NCBI GenBank assembly: GCA_037176905.1
Contig: JBBBWG010031642.1
Location: 54,330-118,329 of the forward strand
Source of the DNA: Azolla pinnata
Lineage: Eukaryota; Streptophyta; Polypodiopsida; Salviniales; Salviniaceae
Length of the DNA stretch: 64,000 bases
Reading direction: 5' to 3'
In this document: piece after piece, positions 1 to 10,950 of the stretch
Numbering within the stretch: the first letter of the stretch is position 1
Layout: every line of letters starts with the position of its first letter
The notes under the pieces: model-generated
Told to the model about the DNA's origin: nothing
The model's input: the letters and a program-made list of their open reading frames with translations, nothing else
Databases searched by the model: none
Program-made: the position numbers and the translations under genes

Positions 1-477
1 GGTTATGGAATCAAAACAACCATACAGTGAATCAGGCAACCATACAGCAAGGTAACACGTATTAGCTAGAGTATCAGAGTAACATTATTAAGGCATTATC
101 TAGAGCTTATAATTCATTGCGACACAGGGCTAAGGCATTATATTATCTATCAGAGTAGCGGAGGATTACACTAAGGCATTATCTAGAGCTTTCCTTTGAT
201 CATGTGATCGGGGTCTCCCTCTAAGATTATATTATGATCTTTGTTGAAAAATAACCATACAACTATATATTTTACATCGAAAACCCTTCCTTGTAATGCC
301 ATTTTATGTTGAATCATGAATTTTATGACCTATATGGAATAAATAATACAAATAGTATCGAACACTGCACAAACTCTTGGGTATTTTCCTTCATCTTGAT
401 TAGCATTACTCATTTTCATTACTTACAGAACAGGCGATTCACTCCCTTAACATGTCAATCTAGCCATTTTGGTAGTT
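1..477. other. 5' flank of the dehydratase gene, no gene seen
   Basis: AT-rich sequence upstream of the first supported start at 478. An open frame covering about 306-623 on the + strand overlaps exon 1 of the dehydratase in a different frame and has no family resemblance, so I treat it as chance. The motif TAAGGCATTATCTAGAGC occurs twice (about 90-108 and 173-190) within a locally repeated stretch. Confidence 0.5.
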
Positions 478-2189
478 ATGAAACCCTCCTCAGGCTTGAG
501 GCTCGTCACCATCTTAGGTATTCCAAGGAGAGGGCCTATATTTCACTCATTGACTTGATCTGTAGTAAACTATCTAAAGATTATTATTTGCAGGGGGATC
601 TCACTCTAAGCCTTGGGCTTTGAGGTCGTTTATTTCATCAACATCCTCTGCAGGAGCATCCTCTAAACTATCTGAAGGAAAAATAATCTCGCTTGATCGT
701 TGCTATACTGAGCTGGATGTGAGTTCTTTTTGCCGTCTTTGCAAGCTTGTGAACTCGATTCACTTTGATCTCTGTGAAGCTCAGCGTCAAGGATTTTCAA
801 ATTGTGTGGTTCCAGAATTCTTACATGCTGGGATTTTTTCTGCAATCATTGGCAAAAATTTCGTAAGTATTGTTTTTCATATTCTCATGCTTAGGATTAA
901 AATCAGATTAATGTGTGTTTATATGTCACACCAGGAGATCAATAATCATCAATAGTGTCAACAATATTTAGGGACACCATTCCTGTTTCTTATGTTTTTA
1001 TATTTAGGGGATTGATGATCAATACCGCTGATACCTCAAGTTACCAATTGATAGGTGACTACTGGTTGTAAATATAAAATTATGATAACTCTTAAAAATA
1101 TTTCCATTTCTTTGGGTGTTGCACCTATGGACTTAGCCAGAGATTGGTTTTTCGCATTTTCTTAAATTTGGTCAACATGTTTCATTGCTTAAAAAACTTC
1201 TTGTACATGGTAAAGTCAGAAACACTTTTGGACTCTATTTCCTGTGGTAGTAGAGTTGAGGGTTGGGCGTTGATTTCTTAGTCAAAGGTTGCATACCTAG
1301 CCTTGCCAACCCTTTGTTTTGATCGAAGTCAGTCACTTCAAGCATAATGGGCTCGAAGCATCTGCTTGTAAAGTATGCAACTTTCTAAAAATCGCTGCAT
1401 TTCAAAACTCTTTCTGTGTGAGTGTTAGGGCATGCCTTTTCCAAGAAAAATATAATTGCAATGATATCATGTCTATTTTTTGTAGGGTTGTATTGTTTGT
1501 TTCCAAATCTTTTAGAATCATAAGATATTCCAGTTGCATATTGGATGTATTTCTGCTGAACTTTTTTCTGGATACAGCCAGGGTCCATTTATATATCACA
1601 GAGTTTGGAATTCAGAAGCCCAGTACTCGTGGGTGACCTTCTGCATGCTGAAGTGAAAGTTATTCATTTAAGAAGCTTTCGGGACAAATACAGGTGAAAG
1701 CCCACATAAACTCATGTTGTTCATCTTAACAAAAAGAGCACGTGCATTTAGTTAGATGGGGTTCGAAGTGTGAAACATTGCAATAAAATGGTGAGAAAGA
1801 TATTATTTGATCATGGGAATTAGGTTGTAAGAACCAAACATTTATTCTTATTGAGATTCAAGTTTGAAACCAACTTTCAACTCAAGTTGGAGTATATATA
1901 ATCATCATGTGGGCATGCAGATGACGGTAGGCTTTCTGAAGGGGATAATTTGTTGAGGTTTGAATCATATTTGCTACCATGATGAACCAGCATCTCAAAC
2001 TCTAAGGCTCAATGAACACTAAGGATTCATTAGAATACAATACCATGTTGCTTCTAAATATGCACTTTGACTGGTTAATTGCATTCTGATTTTGGCAGGG
2101 TAGAATTTGCTACCACAAGTTGGAAGAAACAGGGAAATGTGCTAGCAGTGGATGGAAATGCCATAGCTCTAATACCCCATTCTGAATAA
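478..2189 (+). CDS. 3-hydroxyacyl-thioester dehydratase, MaoC/HTD2 type, probably mitochondrial, catalytic Asp missing
   Basis: Four-exon model: 478-517, 654-862, 1578-1693, 2099-2189, giving 151 residues with matching phases 1, 0 and 2. The first 13 residues (MKPSSGLRLVTIL) fit the start of a mitochondrial presequence. The rest follows the plant mitochondrial 3-hydroxyacyl-ACP dehydratase (Arabidopsis At5g60335 family) as I remember it. The central strand PGSIYISQSLEFRSPVLVGD is very close to the family PGAVYVSQSLHFRSPVYIGD, and the C-terminus also aligns. This family dehydrates 3-hydroxyacyl-ACP/CoA in mitochondrial type II fatty acid synthesis using an Asp and a His in the hydratase-2 motif. 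Here His50 is kept (NSIHFD), but the Asp five residues before it reads Leu45, and the following HG motif reads PE. The fold looks intact while the active site does not. It is either a non-catalytic homologue or an early pseudogene. Exon 1 is the least certain part. Confidence 0.8.
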
Positions 2190-3252
2190 TGGAACAATCA
2201 TATTAGAACTCAAATTCACATGCAACGGTGTTATTTGGTAGTGTGAAGCAATTTCAACTATTTTTTTGTTCTGAAAGCTATGTTGTTCGACTCCACACAA
2301 GCCAAGCTTCACCCAAAGTTATGTTGTCTGATTGGTTTTATATGAGGCCTGTATATCCTCTTGAAAACTATTATGTAAGAAATGCTTTTCTTTTTCTTTT
2401 TGAATGATTAATGCGAGATCTTTTGAATGTATAGTGTAATTTCTGAAATATGTTGTGCTTTCATATAATGTAATCTATTTGCTTGCAAACTCCAAATAGT
2501 TTAAACCATAGGTTGTTCAATTAATTTTGTTTTCTTAGCCGAGACTAAGTCATGGTACTCTTGCTCTAGAGTTTGATCTATGCTTGGATATTGTAAATCG
2601 AATTGACATAAAAGTTTTTTCTTGCTAACTTTGAGCACGAAGCTTTTTGCCACAAGTTTTACCATAGCTCATGGTGTCTTCCACCTTCATGTCACGCTAG
2701 TTTCTAGCCACAATTGGCTGTGGTATTCAAACAGGCGAGCATGAACGAAAATGCATTAGAGACCTTATTTTAAGAGGGCTTTGGCACGCCACAAAGATTA
2801 ATAATGGAAAGCTCTAATGCTGATCTTCTGACTAATGGTAAAATTGCTTGGAAGACTAGCATTCGGATCAAGGTGTCGAGAGTTTTATGTCCAGCGAGGT
2901 GCACGACAGTTTTATGTGTTGAATTGAGAGCATGGATCTTGGCTCTATAGAAGAAACATTTGGAAAACACAGAGGATGTGCATGCGTAATACACGAATCG
3001 ATGTATGTATTGTGCATATTGCACCGGATTTTGCACATATTGCACTAGATTTTGCACCACCAGTGTTAGCTGCAAGTTCTTCCTATTGCCCAAATAGCCT
3101 TGGCCAAAACCAGTAAGAGTTTGTTTAGGGTTTAGGAGGTATCTTTGTTAATAGGCAGAAATTGAAAAGCAAATTTGGTTGTGGCTGCTGCTGCTCTGTT
3201 TCTTGCAAAAGAAGTCTGCAGCTGATACTTGTCTTATCATTTCAACACAGGT

Positions 3253-3316
<64 letters not shown>

Positions 3317-4179
3317 CACACACAATGACTCATGATCCGCTCATGTTATATGTTGATTCCCTGTTTCATTCTGCTTGCTCTGTTTCCAAAACTTTTTTTT
3401 TTCCTTGTATGATTTTATGGTTACTCTGTTCTCAGACATCTTTTTTTTCTGCTTAAGAATCTCAATTGATGAGAAGCCCAGGAGAAACCCAATTTAGGGA
3501 TCTCGAGGTCCTAAAACGCGACGGTGAGTGTGATCTACGCTGGCCCATTATGATTTGGTCGCTCATTGGGATATAACCCAAGAAGAAGCTATTAGGGTTG
3601 CCGTGGATCCTCGTGCTGCATACTCTGAGAATTCTTGAAAAGTTTCTTTTTTTAAATGGCGCTCTGTTTAGTGTGCAGCCAAATGGATTTTCTGCTTCTG
3701 TAGAGGCTTGTGAGTAAGAAGGCATATGCTTAAATAACTCCCCTTTAGGGCCCATTGTGACATAAAATCTGCAATGAATAAATGACTTCCTCCAAAGTGA
3801 TCTGCAAATAAGATCAGGCCAGCTATGTGTGTTTGCAATCATTGATTTGCATCTATCTCCGTACCAGTTTCTTGGAGGTACAATTGTTACATGTATGCTG
3901 TAGGGTCTACCTGTTACTCTGAAACCACTATTTTTCCATATTGTTATCATCCTATGGAGTGATTGTTTGGGGATATGGAGTGGCATGCACGCAGTTATTT
4001 GGTTGTCTGAAATTGAGTATACAGAGAATAATTGTCGAATACCTTGTTCTCTTGCATATACTGGTATAAAATAGAGAGGTTTCATGTCAGTAACCTTTTT
4101 TTTTGTTAAATGCACCTGTGTGGGATGTGTTTTCAATAGGTATCGGCCTGGTTTAGGTTCTAAAGAGTGAGATAGAGCC
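2190..4179. other. Intergenic region upstream of isopropylmalate dehydratase
   Basis: About 2 kb of AT-rich spacer. It holds a long CT microsatellite (3254-3314) and a long antisense open frame (3462-4211) that reaches into the next gene. I see no conserved protein and no RNA gene. The last few hundred bases probably contain promoter and leader of the dehydratase small-subunit gene. Confidence 0.5.
3254..3314. repeat. (CT)n microsatellite, about 30 units
   Basis: Uninterrupted CT dinucleotides followed by a short CA run. It lies about 870 bases upstream of the isopropylmalate dehydratase start, where CT/GA tracts are common in plant promoters and leaders. Confidence 0.95.
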
Positions 4180-5396
4180 ATGGCAGCTGTTTCACAGAGC
4201 ATCTTGGCCATTCTGAACTGCCCGAGTTCAGCATTCTCACTCGTTGATCAGCGAGGATGCAAGAAGAGCTCCATATCCCTTCGGAGGATGATGATAAGTA
4301 GCCTTTCTTCTTCCTCTTCTTCCTCATCATTATCAGCAGCACTACCGCGCCTAGCTCTAAGCCGTAGTGTCAGGGGGTCGAGCATAGAAATCTGTGCATC
4401 GGCGGAATCAGGAGGCGAGCGATCATCCTCGAGTAAGGAGAAAGTGTTCAAAGGGGAATGCTTTGTCTTGCCGGACAACATTGACACAGATCAGATCATA
4501 CCGGCAGAGCATCTTACCTTAGTACCATCGAAGCCCGATGAGTATGAGAAGTTAGGTAGCTTAGCATTATCTGGGCTGCCATCCATACACGGGAAGTTTG
4601 TGGAGGATGGGGAGATGAAGACCAAGTATAAGGTGATCATAGCTGGGGCTAATTTTGGATGTGGTTCTTCTCGAGAGCATGCACCGGTCGCTCTCGGTGC
4701 CTCAGGTCTATAGCTGTAAAATTCTCAGCATACAGTACATATAGAATAGATATCCTAAGTACTTTTAAAATATACATTTTCTTTAGAACAAACATACTTG
4801 ATGTAGTTTTTTTAACAATTAAATAGGTTAAATACATAAAATATGTTGAATGCTCGTTTTATTTATTTGCATTTATATTTTATTGGCTGTTGATCTCTCT
4901 ATTTCATACAAGTATCACACAATTAGTTTATGTAATGAAGGAATTATGCCTAAAACTTGCTTGATGAAGAAATTACTACATCTCCAAGGACTTTTCTAGA
5001 GTAAAATTCTATTTCTTTATTTTTAGAATATGTGAGATATTTTTGAAATATATCATATGTGCTTAACTGAAATTTCTAAAACTATGAAAGTCAGGTCTGA
5101 AAGCAGTGGTTGCTGAATCGTACGCCCGTATTTTCTTCCGCAACTCAGTGGCTACAGGTGAGCTCTATCCAATTGAATCAGAAGGGACGAACCTTACCAG
5201 CGAATGCAAGACAGGTGATATTGTAACCCTTGACATTGAACAATGTGTCCTCATCAATCACACCCAGAACAAGACCTTCCCCCTGAAATCTCTTGGTGAT
5301 GCCGAGCCTGTTATTGATGCCGGTGGCATCTTCGAGTTTGCCCGTAAGACTGGTATGATCAGCGGTAAGAAACAAGTGATTTTGCAGCAAGCATAG
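4180..5396 (+). CDS. 3-isopropylmalate dehydratase small subunit, plastid
   Basis: Two exons, 4180-4705 and 5095-5396, with donor CAG|GTCTAT and acceptor TCAG|GTCTGA, joining in phase 1 to give 275 residues. The small subunit pairs with the large subunit (LeuC-type) to isomerise 2- to 3-isopropylmalate in leucine synthesis; related plant forms act in glucosinolate chain elongation. The first 75 or so residues are Ser/Arg-rich with few acidic residues and include a run of about eight serines, typical of a chloroplast transit peptide. The mature part shows LPDNIDTDQIIPAEHLT, the GANFGCGSSREHAPVALGASG active-site loop and VVAESYARIFFRNSVATG. Length is normal for plant small subunits. The start is the first ATG in good context (GCCATGGCA). 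The intron splits the conserved GASG|LKAV segment. Confidence 0.95.
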
Positions 5397-8300
5397 TGAT
5401 TGTCAGAACCCATGCCCTCGAATTTTACATGGGATTGAACTGGTTCTGTAAATCCCTGGTATGGTGCTTTTGTACTACAATGCTAGAATAAGACTGTTGT
5501 TCTTACTACTGCAAGGAAATAGTTGTTATAGACTTTCCGAACGTTTTGACGAAATGTTCTTTCTATCGTTATTATAACATGAGTCTTATTACAACATATA
5601 CTAGGCAGTGTAGAAAAAATGTGAAGTTGATGTTGGCCTCAAGACTAATAAGAGTAACATTTTCTTTCTTTTCTTTTCTATCTAGGTCTTTCAAAAATTC
5701 TTTTCCTATTGATGGTATCCTATCTCTCTCTATCTCTCTCTGTATACACACACATGCATCATATTAAAAGCCTTTCAGTCTCTCCACTAACATGTAAATT
5801 TACGGATGTGGTGGTGTATAATCTCCTTCGCGGTGTATAATACATGGAGCTCCTTAGCTGAGTATATATTAATATTCACTAACCTCATGTATCCTGTGGA
5901 TGCTTTTGTGTGGCAACTTGATTCTCATGATCAGGGGCCTCCTTCAGGTGTGTCACTTGACATGAGAATATTCTTGTGAAGTCATGAGATATTCGAATCA
6001 TAATTTATGTTGTTGCAATGGTTTTGGTATCAAAGTATAATGGAGTGATGCTGTGATTGAAGTTGATCTGAATTTTATCAGATGCTTGAGAAATCAATGC
6101 GATCAAAATGGAAATAAGATAGATATGTTTTCGTGTTAAAGTGGCGATGAGCAGGCTAGAGTAATTTCCAAATGTTCTCGCAAAGATGAGTCAAGAGGTA
6201 AGTCCCTGACATGTGCAGTAACAGGGTGGTTATGACTGCAAATGGTGTACACATGCATGCTGCACAAGGCAAATGGATCACTTACTGAGATTGAGAATCT
6301 GGTTTATAAATTGCACAAGTTAAAGATGGTAAGGGCAAGGTTTATAGATCGATGCCAAGAGCTCTACCGATTGGATTTGTTCAAAACACTCAGTGCCATT
6401 TTTATACATCACCCAACTGCACATAAGAAGGATGCCCCATCTGAAAGGAGCTGCTGTTTTTAAAAGCCATCAGACACTAAATATACCAGTGAATGGAAGA
6501 ACATCTTGCATCTGGAACAAACTTGGAGCATCCATTGTGTAGAGTTGCCACAAATACTCATTTCCTTTTGTATCAGATAACCAATGGTTCCACGGTCCAA
6601 TTTCTGCCACAATTCTTGAATCCAGGCTCTGCTGGAATTGGCTTTACTTTTGGAAAGCTATATAAAAGCTTGTCACATCCCATTTGTTTGCTTCTGCTGG
6701 CAGAGAGTTTTACTGGTTAGTTGTTAAGGTTGTGAATGGAACGATTCAGGACTTGATTGCTGAGACGAGCAATCAATTTCAAACCATCAAAGGTTTCAAG
6801 CCTTTTTGGAGTGGTCAAGCACTCGCTTTTGACAAAATTTACTGCGGGATATGCCATCAATTGATGGGATGTGACTGGTTGTGTTGATAGAGGATTACTA
6901 TCATTTCTGCTCTCCAAAGGTACCACCAACTTGAGACTTCATTGTCAAGGGCAGAACCGAATGTTGAACCGTCGTAGATTTGAAGCATTTAAGCGCGGAG
7001 AGTATGTCACCATTAAATCGGAATTCCTTTCCTTTTGTTTTTTCTTGCGTCGTCTACAACCAGCGATTGTAATATTCACATTCGTTCAAAATATCAAAGG
7101 CGAATATACGAACGTATTTCTTGACTAAAATCTGCGTCTGCAGCTGCTGACGTGAAGTAATTGTCGAGCAACCATATGGCCATCCAACTTTGGAAAGGCC
7201 CAAGCATCACTTTGCTATACGATTTGGAAAGATGGTATTGATCGACTGCATTCGACATTTAACTGTTTTACGTGAAATAAGAAAGTGTGAACAGACCAAG
7301 GACCTCGGGTTTTAAACATTATTAAAAGAAATATGAAGACCTCCTCTTTGCTACCGAGGTATGACCCTCTCTCATTCTTTTATTTATTTGATTATAATGC
7401 TCAATACAACTGTGACATAATAAAATGGGAATTTTAGTCACCTCGTTGGCTCTTTCCTCCCTCTCTTAACTAGTTGTATTTGTCTTAGATATGTTGACTC
7501 TGTAGCCATTTGGGTCCCTAGTTTTACTAATGAAATGACCTTTCAATTGAGAGAAAAAAACAAACTCTAACATGATTGAGTGGATCCTGAAGAGAAGCGA
7601 GAAACCGAACCTGAAATGTGTTTTCACTAAACGCTACACAAGCATGCTGCTAGACAGTTGAGCATTGCATACAGTCTTCCTGTGACGAGGCGTCGTCATC
7701 ATCATCGACGTGGGACACACTGCCTGTTGAGACTGCAAGCCATCGCGTGATGACGGGTGAAGGCGATGGCGATGATGAAGTGCATATAAAGGATCTTTGA
7801 TGGTTACTTACGGCATATGCCATACACGTGGCACGGGCGAGCAATGAAACGAGAAAGGGAAAGCTGAACGGAGTGGCCTGTGGGTCTGACATGCTTCATT
7901 GCAACGTATGCGAGGGTTGGTGTAACAACTTAAACAGAGAGACAGAGAGACAGAGAGAGAGAGAGCATAATGCTGACACAAAGGAGGATGAGGTAGCAAC
8001 AGCAACTACCGTCGACATTCTCTACCGATTCCTCGATTCATTTCCAGGTTTTCCATTCCGTTTTTCCATCTATCACACTATTATGGATTTGCTAACGATG
8101 AGCGGCGTTATTTATATAGAAGAGTAGAGTACATAATTGAATGGATTAAGGGTGATTAACCACAACAGCCAGCCCCGAGCATAAGGACAAAAAACGAATC
8201 CAAAGTATACCATCTCTAGTACCCATACTATAGAATATTACATCAGATCATACCTAGGAAGTTTATAAGTAGGGATCCCATGATAGAGATTGTCGCCTCC

Positions 8301-8996
8301 ACCAAAGAGAGTCTTTAAAGTATTTTAAGATGCTATAATGAAAGGAAGTAGCCAATTCTTTCCCTTTATATAAAGTCCGACTGCTAACATCTTGAGATGC
8401 TTCAAAATGTTTTAATAAAAGGAGGTAGCTAATGCCCTTTATATAGGTTAACTTCTAAGACTTATTGAGTGTTCACATGTGTTCGATGACCTTATGCAAT
8501 CCAGTTTCTCCATTATCTTACCTTTGAACCATTCAAATCAACCTTATAAGTCGATTATGGTTAATGGCCCAAAAACCAAGGAGACTCGAGGTGAGGTGAA
8601 ACATTTGTATGAAAAGCCAAAAGGAAGCAATTGGTGTCACGGATATTCAAAATAAATTTATACACATGAAATGTTCACTCGAGTTTGGAACATATGACCC
8701 TTTAGATAAGGGGGATAATCACTAATCATTATATTATCTTATTTCTTATGATTTTCATTATTACCGATCTATACATATCATATGAATGTAACGTAACATT
8801 CCGAGAACTGTTACACCAGCTCATCATCATTTTCAGGCTCACGCATGATTGCCAAATGGCATGCTTGTATGAATACCAAGTGGCAAGCATGAGCTATACA
8901 AGGGGCTCCGGCTCCCGGTACTAAATTGACGTTTCGGTTATTCGACTCCAGTCTTCGGCGCCTTGTCCCTCCAAATCTCCTAGTAATACATATCTA
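5397..8996. other. Gene-poor region, no supported gene
   Basis: About 3.6 kb. Short open frames on the + strand at 6242-6463, 6493-6720 and 6684-6887 are the only clustered candidates. I could not link them with convincing splice sites or recognise a family, so a degenerate gene or non-coding transcript is possible but unsupported. The 3' untranslated region of the isopropylmalate dehydratase gene should occupy the first few hundred bases. A short GACAGAGA/GA tract lies at about 7938-7965. Confidence 0.45.
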
Positions 8997-9186
8997 CTCT
9001 TCTTGTTCTCGTCCGGTGTTTCCTCTTGTCGTAATAACGCCTTCCGATTCTATCGTTGTCGACGGGCTTCGATCGTGATAATCGATGCAAGCTCTTCTTG
9101 TTCTCGTCCGGTGTTTCCTCTTGTCGTAATAGCGCCGTCCGATTCTATCGTTGTCGACGAGCTTCGATCGTGATAATCGATGTAAG
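8997..9186. repeat. 95-bp tandem duplication
   Basis: Two adjacent copies with a period of 95 bases (8997-9091 and 9092-9186). Both begin CTCTTCTTGTTCTCGTCCGG and end with ATCGATG(C/T)AAG, differing at only a few positions. The second copy is followed by a (GTAT)n run at about 9234-9258. No protein of recognised family is encoded. Confidence 0.9.
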
Positions 9187-9312
9187 CTCGTTTCGACCGC
9201 AACATACATTGTGCATATCAATACACACTTATACGTATGTATGTATGTATGTATGTATGCGATTCTACGGATTGAACCTGGAATTTGTGCCGACAAAACT
9301 TCTTCTGGTTTT

Positions 9313-9359
9313 CCTAAACCCTAAACCCTAAACCCTAAACCCTAAACCCTAAACCCTAA
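9313..9359. repeat. Interstitial telomere-type repeat (CCCTAAA)n
   Basis: About six to seven direct copies of the plant telomere unit CCCTAAA, nearly perfect, running directly into a CA repeat. It is far too short for a chromosome end and lies inside gene space, so it is an interstitial telomeric block. It sits about 1.6 kb upstream of the uracil phosphoribosyltransferase start, so it may also behave as clustered telo-box promoter elements. Confidence 0.95.
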
Positions 9360-9788
9360 CACACACACACACGCCACGCACGTGTGGGGCGTGCACACGT
9401 GTGGTGGATGGGTGTGTGTAAAACGGGAACACAGACAGCGAGCGTGGCTATGGCTATGGCGACGACGCAGACGACGCAGACGACAGAGAGCGACGCGACA
9501 CAGACGACACAGAGAAACGGACATGGCGTGTGTTGTCTGTGTTTGGTGGGTGGGTCGGTGTGCGCGACAAAGGGGGGTCTGTCTGTCTGTCTGTCTGATT
9601 CAAGTCCAGGAAGAAAGAGAAAGGGGAGGAAACAAGTCCCAAGGAGAGGAGGAGGAGGAGGAGGAGGAGGAAGACAAGACAGACAGAATGATCCACACAG
9701 CCTTCTTCTCTGTTTTTTTTTTGAGCCTTCCATTCCTCTGTCTCTCTCTCCCTCCCCCACGTCCTCTCTGAGCGAGGTACACAACATT

Positions 9789-9792
<4 letters not shown>

Positions 9793-9841
<49 letters not shown>
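9793..9841. repeat. (GA)n microsatellite
   Basis: Uninterrupted GA dinucleotides, about 24 units, within the probable promoter or leader of the uracil phosphoribosyltransferase gene. GGAGGA and CTCTCT tracts at 9643-9670 and 9737-9770 make the whole stretch strongly purine/pyrimidine biased. Confidence 0.95.
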
Positions 9842-9843
<2 letters not shown>

Positions 9844-9896
9844 ATGCAGTGAAGCGACTGGGAGCTTCGGGTAGGGAGAGGAGGCGGGGATTTGCG

Positions 9897-9923
9897 ATGG
9901 AGTGCGAGCTGTTTCAGAGATGA
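9897..9923 (+). other. Possible upstream ORF MECELFQR in the leader
   Basis: An ATG at 9897 opens an eight-codon frame closed by TGA at 9921. No GT donor precedes the stop, so it cannot be the first coding exon of the downstream gene. If transcribed with the uracil phosphoribosyltransferase mRNA it would be a short upstream ORF. Transcription of this stretch is not shown. Confidence 0.3.
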
Positions 9924-9926
9924 TTG

Positions 9927-10120
9927 CCCTTCCATTATTATCTCATGAATGTAGATAGCTAGCTACCTGCAACTGCAAGTATGTATATGATTTTTAGTGA
10001 AGGGGTGGGGGGGGGGGGGGGGGGGGGGGGGGGTTGGGGNNNNNNNNNNCCCTTCCATTATGATCTCAGGAATGTAGAGAGCTAGAGACCGGCAACTGCA
10101 AGTATGCATAGGATTTTTAG
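9927..10120. other. Assembly gap (10 N at 10040-10049) with duplicated flanks and poly-G/poly-C
   Basis: A 71-base segment (9927-9997) is followed by a G run and ten N. The same 71 bases then reappear (10050-10120) with no indels and about eight substitutions, mostly T in the first copy against G in the second. A C-rich run follows at 10131-10153. This looks like reads that lost quality across a G homopolymer and were placed on the other side of the gap. The locus probably has one copy. Confidence 0.85.
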
Positions 10121-10950
10121 GGAACCCATCTCCCCCCCCCCCCGCCCCCCCCCGCTTTTTTCGTTCTTTTTTTGGGGCATTCATTATGTCTTTCAATCTC
10201 TCTGAGAGGTGCCTCACTCATCTCTTTGCAGATTTAAGGGGAGAAGCTCCCTACGGTCGTGTGCTGTTTGCATCCGTTAGGAAGTAGTAGTTAGCAGAAG
10301 CTTTGCTCCACCATTGTAACAAAACAAAGAAAAGAAGGTATGCAGTCATGCACTTCCAAGGGCTAGATTTTATGGTTTGGAATGCACACTGATGTACTTC
10401 CAGGTGTTTAGAGTAGAGATTCACTTAATGATGATGTCCATGGGTTGCTAGGATTAGGATCAGTAGATCGCCAAGCTGGTGACATCAGTGCTCTGCTCCA
10501 TATCTGTAGAGAACGTGTCTAGAAACAACTGATATAGTACTGTATGCAGGTACAGATCGGACTCAATAGATTGATCGGTTGTGTGTATATAATATATAGC
10601 ACAATGATGCACGTGTGGTATGGAGTAGAGTTTAGGGGCTGCCAAACCGATTTTTCATACATGCACATGGGTTTTTGGATTAGTATTTTCCACTTTTAGC
10701 AGGAAGAATCACTACTAGGATAAATAATGCACATGGGTTGAGCAATGAGGTTTTGACCCACAGGGTTGCTTTATGTCTTGGCAATTATAACCATTGCTGT
10801 TCTTCTGGGTTTTGATGTATTCGTTGTTGTGTATGTGTCCCATGCCTGTGTATTTGTGTATGCATATGCATCGTGGATGGGTGTTTGGCCTTGTGTTTGT
10901 ATGGATGCCTAAAGCATTGCGTATTCTGTTTGGACCTTTGTTGCAGGAAA

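Noticed and set aside
6242-7128. Cluster of short + strand ORFs considered as exons of one gene
   Set aside because: No consistent splice borders or phases and no family resemblance; kept only as gene-poor sequence.
9342-9935. Several overlapping ORFs of 80-179 codons on both strands
   Set aside because: All arise from CA, GA, GAC and GGA simple repeats and low stop density; none has a domain, and this is the leader/promoter of UPP.
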